NCBI GenBank assembly: GCA_003157175.1
Contig: PMIQ01000147.1
Span: forward strand, 2,006-8,523
Reading direction: 5' to 3'
Length of the DNA: 6,518 nucleotides
DNA from: Chloroflexota bacterium
GTDB lineage: Bacteria > Chloroflexota > Limnocylindria > Limnocylindrales > CSP1-4
Part shown: positions 1-4,900 of the stretch, in pieces
Layout: each line of letters opens with the position of its first letter
Position numbering within the stretch: the first letter of the stretch is position 1
Notes under the pieces: model-generated
Told to the model about the DNA's origin: nothing
Database searches by the model: none
The model's input: only the letters and a program-made list of their open reading frames with translations
Made by a program: the position numbers and the translations under genes

Positions 1-630
1 ATGGCGCGGCCGCCGGCTCGAGTGGTCGACGGGCACGACACCTACGCCGTGGATCGGTTCGTGGAGAAGCCCAGCGAGGATCGGGCGATCGAGCTGATCG
101 CCACCGGACTCGCGAGCTGGAACGCCGGCATCTTCGTCTGGACACGCGCCGCCATCCGCGACAGGCTTTCCCGGCACGCTCCTGAGATCGTGGGACCGAT
201 CAGAGCCATCTGCTCGTCCGGCGCCACGGAAGACCTCGGCCTGGTTTATCCGTCGCTGCGGTCCACTTCAATCGACTATGCCGTCATGGAGCCTGCATCA
301 CTCGAAGGAGCGGTTGAGGTCGTGCCCATCGATGTGGGTTGGAGCGATCTGGGCAGCTGGGCGGCGCTGCGCGACGTCTGGCAGGCCGCCTCGCTCGCCG
401 GCTCCGGTGCAGCCGGCACCGGAAACAGACGCGATCTCGGTTCCTCGGGCAGTCTCGTCCTGGCCGGCGACCGGTTGGTCGTGACGATCGGACTCACCGG
501 CACCATCGTCGTCGACACACCCGACGCGCTCCTCATTTGCTCCGCGGATCGCTCGCAGGAAGTGCGTGTGATCGCCGAGGAGATGGCCAGGTCCCCCCAG
601 CCCGCCCCGACCAGGGAGAACAAGCCTTGA
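1..630 (+). CDS. manC: Mannose-1-phosphate guanylyltransferase, C-terminal part (5' end outside window)
   Basis: This enzyme makes GDP-mannose from GTP and mannose-1-phosphate in the cytoplasm. The 209 residues match the C-terminal 60% of a short, monofunctional ManC. Signature segments are FVEKP (residues 20-24 of the visible part), WNAGIFVW (40-47), IDYAVME (91-97) and VGWSDLGSW (112-120). A beta-rich tail follows, with VVDTPDALLI near residues 170-180. Family members are about 350 residues, so roughly 150 N-terminal residues, including the GTP-binding loop, lie upstream of the window. The ATG at position 1 is therefore probably not the true start. There is no C-terminal phosphomannose isomerase cupin domain. 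The stop codon overlaps the start of the downstream phosphohexomutase, which points to one operon and a GDP-mannose pathway. Family assignment is secure from the motifs. A related hexose-1-phosphate nucleotidyltransferase specificity cannot be fully excluded. Confidence 0.93.
   Translation: MARPPARVVDGHDTYAVDRFVEKPSEDRAIELIATGLASWNAGIFVWTRAAIRDRLSRHAPEIVGPIRAICSSGATEDLGLVYPSLRSTSIDYAVMEPASLEGAVEVVPIDVGWSDLGSWAALRDVWQAASLAGSGAAGTGNRRDLGSSGSLVLAGDRLVVTIGLTGTIVVDTPDALLICSADRSQEVRVIAEEMARSPQPAPTRENKP
613..618 (+). promoter_or_regulatory. Ribosome binding site deciding the TTG start of the phosphohexomutase
   Basis: AGGGAG lies inside the manC 3' end, 8 nt before the TTG at 627. It supports an unusual TTG start and a 4-base gene overlap. 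The next in-frame ATG or GTG would remove the conserved FGTDGW motif. Confidence 0.7.
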
Positions 631-2108
631 GCGCCATCGCAGCTACTTCGGAGCCGACGAAGATCGTCTTTGGGACGGACGGCTGGCGGGCCCGCGTGGC
701 CGCCGATTTCACCTTCGACAACGTCCGCCGCTGCGCTCGGGCCGTGGCCGAGTACGTCGTGGGGCGCGGCGAGCAATCCAAGGGCGTCGTCATCGCCTAC
801 GACCGCCGGTTCGTAAGCGAGGATTTCGCCGCCGCCGCCGCCGAGGTCGTCCTGGCCCACGAGATTCCGGTCGCGCTCGCGGCCGAGGCGGTGCCGACGC
901 AGATGTCCTCGTTCGAGGTCGTTCAGAGGAAGTCCGCGGCGGGGATCGTGATAACCGCCAGCCACAATCCCTGGACGGACAACGGCTTCAAGGTCAAGTC
1001 GCCTACGGGCGCGGCGGCCAGTCCGGAGATGCTCGCCGCGATCGAGGCGCTCCTGGCCGCGGACGCCGGCAAGCCGATCCCCCGGCGACCCCTCGCCGAC
1101 GCCGAGGCCGCGGGTCTGCTGGAGCGCTTCGATCCGTACGCCGGATACGTGAAGTTCATCCGCCCCAACGTAGATCTGGATCGGCTGGCCGCCGCCGACC
1201 TCAGCGCGCTGGTCGATCCGCTCTATGGCTCCGGGGCGGGCTGGATCCCGCGGCTCCTTGCCGGTGGCAGGATCCGTGTCAGCGAGATCCACTCCGAGCG
1301 GAACCCGTACTTCGGCGGCGTGAATCCGGAGCCGATCCCGCCCAACGTGGACGACGCACTGGCGAAGCTGGCCGGCGGCGGGTTCGACCTGGGCCTGTTC
1401 CTCGACGGGGACGCCGATCGGTGCGGTCTCGCCGACGAGCGGGGCACCTTCATCTCGACCCTCCAGATATACGGCCTCCTGATGTACTACCTGGTCGAGC
1501 ATCGAGGCCTGCGAGCGCCGGTCGTGAAGACCGTCAACGAGACCTCGATGGCGGAACGACTCGGCGAGCGCTACGGAGTGCCCGTGTACGAGGTTCCGGT
1601 CGGGTTCAAGTACATAGGCCCAAAGATGATCGAGACCGGGGCAATGATGGGCGGCGAGGAGTCTGGTGGGTTCGGCTTCGGCATGCACCTGCCGGAGCGC
1701 GATGGCATCTTCACGGATCTGATGCTGCTCGACCTGTTCGTCTGCGAAAGGGCCGCCGGGCGGTGGCCGGCGAGCAAGGCGATCGCCCACCTGCACGAGA
1801 TTGCCGGGCCCTCGAGCTATCGACGCGTGGACATCCATTTCGACCAGGCGATCTATCCGGCTCTCAAAGTCCGCCTTCTTGCCGAACTGCCCGACCGGGC
1901 GCCGGCTGCGCTGGCCGGACGGCCCGTGGTTCGAACGCAGCCCCTGTCCACCAACGATGGCTTCAAGTTCTTCGCCGACGACGGCTCGTGGCTCCTGGTC
2001 CGCTTCAGCGGCACCGAGCCGCTGGTCCGGGTCTACACGGAGGCCTCGTCGTCGGCCGCGGTCGACGCGAATCTGGTGGCGGGACAGCGAATCGTCGGGG
2101 ACGGCTGA
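627..2108 (+). CDS. manB: Alpha-D-phosphohexomutase (phosphomannomutase/phosphoglucomutase)
   Basis: A 493-residue cytoplasmic enzyme that interconverts hexose-6-phosphate and hexose-1-phosphate through a phosphoserine. All four family loops are visible: FGTDGWRA at residues 15-22; TASHNP with catalytic Ser112 (110-115); the Mg-binding loop DGDADR (260-265); and the sugar-recognition loop GGEESGG (342-348). The phosphate-binding loop RFSGTEPLVR (459-468) lies near the C-terminus. Length is normal for the family. I chose the TTG at 627 because AGGGAG (613-618) sits 8 nt upstream, the protein then starts just before the first conserved motif, and TTG overlaps the manC stop as TTGA, which suggests translational coupling. 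Pairing with manC argues for mannose-6-P to mannose-1-P. However, the GEESGG form also occurs in phosphoglucomutases, so the enzyme may be bifunctional. The gene symbol is inferred from context. Confidence 0.93.
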   Translation: MSAIAATSEPTKIVFGTDGWRARVAADFTFDNVRRCARAVAEYVVGRGEQSKGVVIAYDRRFVSEDFAAAAAEVVLAHEIPVALAAEAVPTQMSSFEVVQRKSAAGIVITASHNPWTDNGFKVKSPTGAAASPEMLAAIEALLAADAGKPIPRRPLADAEAAGLLERFDPYAGYVKFIRPNVDLDRLAAADLSALVDPLYGSGAGWIPRLLAGGRIRVSEIHSERNPYFGGVNPEPIPPNVDDALAKLAGGGFDLGLFLDGDADRCGLADERGTFISTLQIYGLLMYYLVEHRGLRAPVVKTVNETSMAERLGERYGVPVYEVPVGFKYIGPKMIETGAMMGGEESGGFGFGMHLPERDGIFTDLMLLDLFVCERAAGRWPASKAIAHLHEIAGPSSYRRVDIHFDQAIYPALKVRLLAELPDRAPAALAGRPVVRTQPLSTNDGFKFFADDGSWLLVRFSGTEPLVRVYTEASSSAAVDANLVAGQRIVGDG

Positions 2109-2401
2109 GTTCTGGGTCGCCCTCGAACGAGCGTTCGGGTTCGTGCCTGGCGGAGCCCGGCCGCCGGCCGGCCGGTTCCTGGGCCGTCGGGGCGCGGGTC
2201 TCTCCGGGGTGCACGGCGCCTTCGTGCGCCCCGTCAGATGGCTCGTCCGCGGGCGCACCAAGTGGTCATTTCGGTGCAACGGGGCGAACCGCTATCTCTT
2301 GGCTCGCAGCTGTACAGTGAGGTCAACCGGCTCGGTCGCTCGTCTGGGCGTTCGGCGGCCGGACCTCTTCGGGGCAGGCAGGGCGACGGAGGGTAACGGC
2401 G
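2109..2401 (+). other. Intergenic region between the phosphohexomutase and SWIM-protein genes
   Basis: I see no convincing gene in these 293 bases. Open frames on both strands lack family motifs, and those crossing it are extensions or shadows of neighbours. A small inverted repeat (CGAACG / CGTTCG, 2124-2129 and 2132-2137) follows the mutase stop closely, and a run of alternating GGCC/CCGG occurs at 2157-2175. Either could fold, but neither has a T-tract, so a terminator here is only possible. A TACAGT hexamer at 2313-2318 could be a -10 element for the next gene, but I find no matching -35. Confidence 0.5.
2388..2393 (+). promoter_or_regulatory. Shine-Dalgarno of the SWIM zinc-finger gene
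   Basis: GGAGGG ends 8 nt before the ATG at 2402. This near-ideal site fixes the start of a gene short enough to be doubted otherwise. Confidence 0.75.
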
Positions 2402-2677
2402 ATGCACAGCAGTCTCATTGGGAAGGTCGAGAAGGCGAACCGCTACGCCCGCGAGCTGGATCGGATCTCGTTCGAACAGCTCGCGGTCACGTTTAAGGGT
2501 GACAACGACACCCATACGGTTCGACTCGACGGCGAAGCCTGGCAGTGCACCTGCCACTTCTTTGAGAGCTGGGGATCGTGCGTCCACGTGCTCGCCCTGC
2601 AGAAGATCCTGGGCGTCATGCTCCCCGAACCGGCACAGACATCCCTCTTGAGTGCCCAGCCTGCCGTGCCTGCTTAG
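2402..2677 (+). CDS. Small standalone SWIM zinc-finger protein
   Basis: A 91-residue protein. Its core is a SWIM-type zinc-binding motif, CxCx8CxH, made by Cys49, Cys51, Cys60 and His62, followed by a helix-like VLALQKILGV. Residues 1-28 look helical and charged. Residues 29-48 form the beta hairpin that normally precedes the motif (VTFKGDNDTHTVRLDGEAWQ). SWIM fingers are known in SWI2/SNF2 ATPases, MuDR transposases and some bacterial proteins, where they are thought to bind DNA or partner proteins. Here the finger is nearly the whole protein, with no ATPase or transposase part. No signal peptide or membrane segment is visible. The ATG start has a strong ribosome site. The gene stands alone on the plus strand, 89 bases before the first lipoprotein-array copy. 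Function is unknown; nucleic-acid or protein binding is inferred from the family only. Confidence 0.85.
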   Translation: MHSSLIGKVEKANRYARELDRISFEQLAVTFKGDNDTHTVRLDGEAWQCTCHFFESWGSCVHVLALQKILGVMLPEPAQTSLLSAQPAVPA

Positions 2678-2766
2678 GGAGCAACGCGCAGGGGCAGAAC
2701 CAGAGTTCGGTCACGGAAACGCGAGGTCGGCACGGCGCCCGGCCTCAATCGAGAGCAGGGGGATCC

Positions 2767-2982
2767 GTGAACGACATCAGAGGGTTGCTCGGTGGCCACC
2801 GTTCCCACGTCGGCCCGGCCAGCTTCGGCGGCCTTTCCGGCAGTCTCTACTCACTCGGTGACGGCACCGAGATCCAGGTGAATCCGGGAACCGCGCACAC
2901 CTACCAGATCGACGGCAGCGACGTGGGCCCGACCACTCTGGTCAACATCGCCGCCGCCCTCAGGATTGTGCCCAGGTCGTGA
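2767..2982 (+). pseudogene. Internally deleted first copy of the tandem lipoprotein gene
   Basis: The reading frame from GTG 2767 encodes 71 residues. The first ~10 codons match the leader segments of the two intact copies. Residues 14-71 match their last ~60 residues, for example ASFGGLSG against AAFGNLSG, NPGTAHTYQI against SPGTTHAYQI, and LVNIAAALRIVPRS against LVSIAAALKVIPKS. The part between is missing: about 510 bases by comparison with copy 2, between GTGGCC (2792-2797) and CACGTC (2806-2811). That part would encode the lipoprotein signal, the Thr/Pro linker and all four conserved cysteines. The frame stays open and an AGGGGG site (2757-2762) precedes the GTG, so a small cytoplasmic peptide could still be made. 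Without export or the full domain I regard it as a remnant. An open frame extends upstream to 2578 but overlaps the SWIM gene and shows no homology there. Confidence 0.7.
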
Positions 2983-3033
2983 CATCGGCGGCTGCCAGCC
3001 GGTCGCCCACGCCCCGGTCATGTGTCGTTGTCG

Positions 3034-3044
3034 CCCGAAACGAC
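3034..3044 (+). repeat. Conserved intergenic element, first occurrence
   Basis: CCCGAAACGAC occurs 128 bases before the leader GTG of copy 2. The same 11 bases recur at 3957-3967, 122 bases before the leader GTG of copy 3. Here it also forms the right arm of an inverted repeat (GTCGTT 3024-3029 with AACGAC 3039-3044), which the second occurrence does not preserve. It may be an operator or promoter part, or simply duplicated sequence not yet diverged. Confidence 0.4.
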
Positions 3045-3100
3045 GCGGCACTCCTCCGCGTCCCCAGGCCGCGCAAGGGGCATCGCGAGGGGCAAGAGTG

Positions 3101-3106
3101 TAGTCT
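3101..3106 (+). promoter_or_regulatory. Possible -10 element of lipoprotein copy 2
   Basis: TAGTCT lies exactly 85 bases before the GTG start at 3186. The matching hexamer TAATCT in copy 3 has the same 85-base spacing. I see no clear -35 hexamer 16-18 bases upstream, so this is tentative. Confidence 0.25.
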
Positions 3107-3173
3107 TGGAAACGCGACGCCGGCATAGTGGCCCCGTCTCAATCGAGAGTTGAGGGAAATCGTGCACGACACC

Positions 3174-3179
3174 GGAGGA
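3174..3179 (+). promoter_or_regulatory. Shine-Dalgarno choosing the GTG 3186 start
   Basis: GGAGGA ends 6 nt before GTG 3186. This favours that codon over TTG 3150 or GTG 3162, both in frame upstream. The resulting protein begins directly with a lipoprotein signal peptide. Confidence 0.65.
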
Positions 3180-3185
3180 TCGCTT

Positions 3186-3896
3186 GTGAATCACCGTGGC
3201 CTTCGCGCCATTTCCTTCGTCGGTATCGCGCTGGCACTCGCCCTTATCGGTGCAGCGTGCTCCAGCGACGTGCAGCCCACGCCGACCTCTGCGGTCCAGA
3301 CGCCGACGCCGACTGCCGCTACTCAGGCTCCGGCCACGGCCACGCCGCCGTCCGAAGCCACTCCGCTGGCCACCTTCACGCCCTGGCCGACGCTGCCGCC
3401 GACACCACCGCCGACCCCTTACCACACCCCCGGCAAGACGGCCGCCCCATCGGCCGGTCCCACTTCCCCCGCCCAGTTCTGCTACGGCACCGCCAAAAAC
3501 CAGGCCTTCTTCGTCAAAGCCGCCAACGCGCTCAAGTTCACGGTCTACTGCGCCAGCCTCACCAAGGGCTGGAGCCTTACTAGCGGCAACTACGGTCAGC
3601 CCAAGGCCGGCGACTGGCTCACGATCAACTACAAGGCGGGCTCCGCGACGCTCGCCGTCAAGGAGGGCGCGTTCTGCTTGAGTGGGGCAAGCGCCTGCGC
3701 ACCGAAAGACCACGCCATAGGTTCGGCCGCTTTCGGCAACCTGTCCGGCGCGCTTGACGCCCTGAGCACCGGTCTCGACTTTGCGATCTACGTGAGCCCG
3801 GGAACCACGCACGCGTACCAGATCGTCGGCCACAACGTGAGCCAGAGCGCGTTCGTCAGCATCGCCGCGGCTATGAAGGCCGTGCCCAAGACGTGA
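3186..3896 (+). CDS. Secreted lipoprotein of unknown function, array copy 2
   Basis: A 236-residue predicted lipoprotein. The N-terminus is a short basic stretch (NHRGLR) and a hydrophobic core, then a lipobox-like GAAC with lipidated Cys25. Residues 26-95 are a low-complexity Thr/Pro/Ala linker of the kind that spans a cell wall or surface layer. Residues 96-236 form a globular domain with Cys99, Cys122, Cys164 and Cys171, all conserved in copy 3 and able to form two disulfides outside the cell. The C-terminal half (IYVSPGTTHAYQIVGHNVSQ, then SIAAAMKAVP) recalls the 'Y-x-I-x-G ... IAxxL' ending of DUF4367-like extracytoplasmic domains. That is a weak resemblance and not an assignment. GTG 3186 is preferred for its ribosome site and clean signal peptide; GTG 3162 would add 8 residues. 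The gene is part of a tandem array, probably with its own promoter. No enzymatic motif is visible. Confidence 0.85.
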   Translation: MNHRGLRAISFVGIALALALIGAACSSDVQPTPTSAVQTPTPTAATQAPATATPPSEATPLATFTPWPTLPPTPPPTPYHTPGKTAAPSAGPTSPAQFCYGTAKNQAFFVKAANALKFTVYCASLTKGWSLTSGNYGQPKAGDWLTINYKAGSATLAVKEGAFCLSGASACAPKDHAIGSAAFGNLSGALDALSTGLDFAIYVSPGTTHAYQIVGHNVSQSAFVSIAAAMKAVPKT

Positions 3897-3917
3897 GCCC
3901 GGTCGCCGGCCGGTAGC

Positions 3918-3939
3918 CGGTCGAACCACGGTCGAACCA
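3918..3939 (+). repeat. 11-base tandem duplication downstream of copy 2
   Basis: CGGTCGAACCA occurs twice without a gap (3918-3928 and 3929-3939), just after the copy 2 stop codon. It is absent from the corresponding place after copy 1. A small replication slippage event is the simplest explanation. Confidence 0.7.
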
Positions 3940-3956
3940 TTCCTCGGTCATTCTGG

Positions 3957-3967
3957 CCCGAAACGAC
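3957..3967 (+). repeat. Conserved intergenic element, second occurrence
   Basis: CCCGAAACGAC is identical to 3034-3044 and sits at nearly the same distance from the next gene, 122 against 128 bases. The bases around it are much less conserved, which hints that the element itself may be constrained. Confidence 0.4.
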
Positions 3968-4017
3968 ACACACCTCCGCCGCCTCCCGTCCCAGGCAGGT
4001 GCGCACCCGGGAGCGAG

Positions 4018-4023
4018 TAATCT
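4018..4023 (+). promoter_or_regulatory. Possible -10 element of lipoprotein copy 3
   Basis: TAATCT lies 85 bases before GTG 4103, the same distance as TAGTCT before copy 2. It is a better match to TANNNT than most of this GC-rich region. There is no convincing -35. Confidence 0.3.
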
Positions 4024-4090
4024 TCGAAGCGCGCCAGTCGGCATTCCGCCGGGCTTCCACCAAGAATTGGGGGAAACAGTGAACGACACC

Positions 4091-4096
4091 AGAGGA
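4091..4096 (+). promoter_or_regulatory. Shine-Dalgarno choosing the GTG 4103 start
   Basis: AGAGGA ends 6 nt before GTG 4103, the same geometry as in copy 2. A second option is GTG 4079, preceded by GGGGGA (4069-4074) at a tighter 4-nt spacing. Confidence 0.6.
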
Positions 4097-4102
4097 TCGA
4101 TC

Positions 4103-4810
4103 GTGAATCATCGCGGCCTTCGGGCTTTTTCCTTTGCCGGTGCCGCCCTGGCACTGGCCCTCGTAGGTTCAGCGTGCAACTCCGCACAGCCCACGGCTAT
4201 CAACGTGGTCCAGACGCCGACGCCGACTGCCGCGACACAGGCGACGGATACGCCCACACCAACGCCTGAGGCTACTCCGGTGGCCACCCCATCCGCGGCG
4301 CCGACAGCATCGGCGGTACCTACCGCAACGCCGGCCGCAAGCGCGACTGTGGCGCCGTCGGCCGGCCCCACTTCCGCCGCTGCCTTCTGCACGGGCACCG
4401 CAAACAATCAGCCGGTGTTCGTCACGACGGCCAAGATGCTGAAGGGCGCAGTCTATTGCGCCACGCTCGGCAAGGGCTGGTCGGTGACCAAAGTCCCAGG
4501 CTGGACCTACGATGCCACCAAGTCGCCCGGCTGGATGAAGGTCAAGTATCAGGCGGGCTCCGCGACGATCGAGCTTGACGAAGGCGCGTTCTGCCTGACG
4601 CCCACCGTCTGCTCGCCACTCGGCGGTTCCATCGGCACGGCCAACTTCGGCAACATCACGGGCGGCACTCTCTTCCAGACGGCCGCCACCGATTTCTCGA
4701 TCTACGTCAGCCCCGGCACCAAGAACGCCTACGACATCCTCGGCCATAACGTGAGCCAGGCGAATCTGGTCAGCATCGCCGCCGCTCTCAAGGTCATCCC
4801 CAAGTCGTAG
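4103..4810 (+). CDS. Secreted lipoprotein of unknown function, array copy 3
   Basis: A 235-residue paralogue of copy 2 with the same plan. A basic NHRGLR start and hydrophobic core lead to a lipobox-like GSAC (Cys25). A Thr/Pro/Ala linker covers about residues 26-92, and the globular domain runs from about 93 to 235. Conserved cysteines are Cys96, Cys119, Cys164 and Cys170. Blocks shared with copy 2 include KGWS, YQAGSAT/YKAGSAT, EGAFCL, FGN, IYVSPGT and GHNVSQ. The linker has drifted most in composition and length, and copy 3 carries a different loop around residues 129-145 (VPGWTYDATKSPGWMK). Retention of the signal, cysteines and frame in both copies suggests both are functional surface proteins. 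GTG 4103 is preferred over GTG 4079 and TTG 4067 for the same reasons as in copy 2. Its transcript probably ends at the hairpin at 4860-4888. Confidence 0.85.
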   Translation: MNHRGLRAFSFAGAALALALVGSACNSAQPTAINVVQTPTPTAATQATDTPTPTPEATPVATPSAAPTASAVPTATPAASATVAPSAGPTSAAAFCTGTANNQPVFVTTAKMLKGAVYCATLGKGWSVTKVPGWTYDATKSPGWMKVKYQAGSATIELDEGAFCLTPTVCSPLGGSIGTANFGNITGGTLFQTAATDFSIYVSPGTKNAYDILGHNVSQANLVSIAAALKVIPKS

Positions 4811-4859
4811 CCCTGGGGTCGATCGGCCTCCAGTCGATCGGGCCGCATCTGAGCCATTT

Positions 4860-4888
4860 CGAGCGGCCGCTCATCGAGCGGCCGCTCG
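4860..4888. terminator. GC-only hairpin between convergent genes, likely bidirectional terminator
   Basis: The 12-base palindrome GAGCGGCCGCTC occurs twice in a row (4861-4872 and 4876-4887). Together the copies form a 13-base-pair stem (4860-4872 with 4876-4888) around a 3-nt loop. It lies in the 90-base gap between the plus-strand lipoprotein gene (stop 4810) and the minus-strand membrane-protein gene (stop 4901), where a shared terminator is expected. The T-tract is weak: only GTCGTTTCC on the plus side and none on the minus side. It may therefore act as a pausing or RNA-protecting structure rather than a textbook intrinsic terminator. Confidence 0.65.
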
Positions 4889-4900
4889 GTCGTTTCCGGG

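Larger units (their letters stand above)
2700..4810 (+). repeat. Tandem array of three diverged lipoprotein units
   Basis: The same arrangement occurs three times in head-to-tail order: an upstream region, a GTG-initiated leader segment GTG(A/C)ACGACA, and a gene ending in an IAAAx(K/R)xxP(K/R) tail. The leader GTG codons are at 2767, 3162 and 4079. Units 1 and 2 share CTCAATCGAGAG (2744-2755 and 3138-3149) and GGAAACGCGA (2715-2724 and 3108-3117). Units 2 and 3 share an identical 27-base stretch in the linker (3293-3319 and 4207-4233), and the two GTG starts are 917 bases apart. Unit 1 is about 395 bases because of an internal deletion. Duplication therefore included intergenic DNA, and divergence since then is substantial, so the event is not recent. 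Confidence 0.85.

Noticed and set aside
276..2279. 667-codon open frame on the minus strand opposite manC and the phosphohexomutase
   Set aside because: It is antisense to two genes with clear family motifs. Its translation is rich in Arg, Gly and His with no recognisable domain, as expected of a shadow frame in GC-rich DNA.
1421..2320. 299-codon plus-strand open frame overlapping the mutase 3' end in another frame
   Set aside because: It is a frame-shifted reading of the mutase, Arg-rich and without homology. The mutase frame carries the catalytic motifs to its stop at 2108.
2578..2766. Upstream extension of the copy 1 frame, starting inside the SWIM gene
   Set aside because: Homology to the other copies begins only at GTG 2767. 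The upstream codons correspond to intergenic DNA in copies 2 and 3.
3022..3046. Inverted repeat GTCGTT/AACGAC after copy 1 as an intrinsic terminator
   Set aside because: It has a short stem, a 9-base loop and no T-tract, and the left arm is not preserved after copy 2. Only the right arm, which is part of a conserved element, is kept as a feature.
3258..3440. Thr/Pro-codon-rich stretch considered as a DNA-level satellite or CRISPR-like repeat
   Set aside because: The repetition is ordinary low-complexity coding sequence for the lipoprotein linker. There are no regular unique spacers or constant repeat units.
3018..3929. 303-codon minus-strand open frame over lipoprotein copy 2
   Set aside because: It is Arg/Gly-rich, has no motif, and exists because the opposite coding strand is GC-rich. 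The plus strand has the signal peptide, ribosome site and a paralogue.
4169..4747. 192-codon minus-strand open frame over lipoprotein copy 3
   Set aside because: It resembles the antisense frame of copy 2 only because the sense genes are paralogues. It has no ribosome site or domain.
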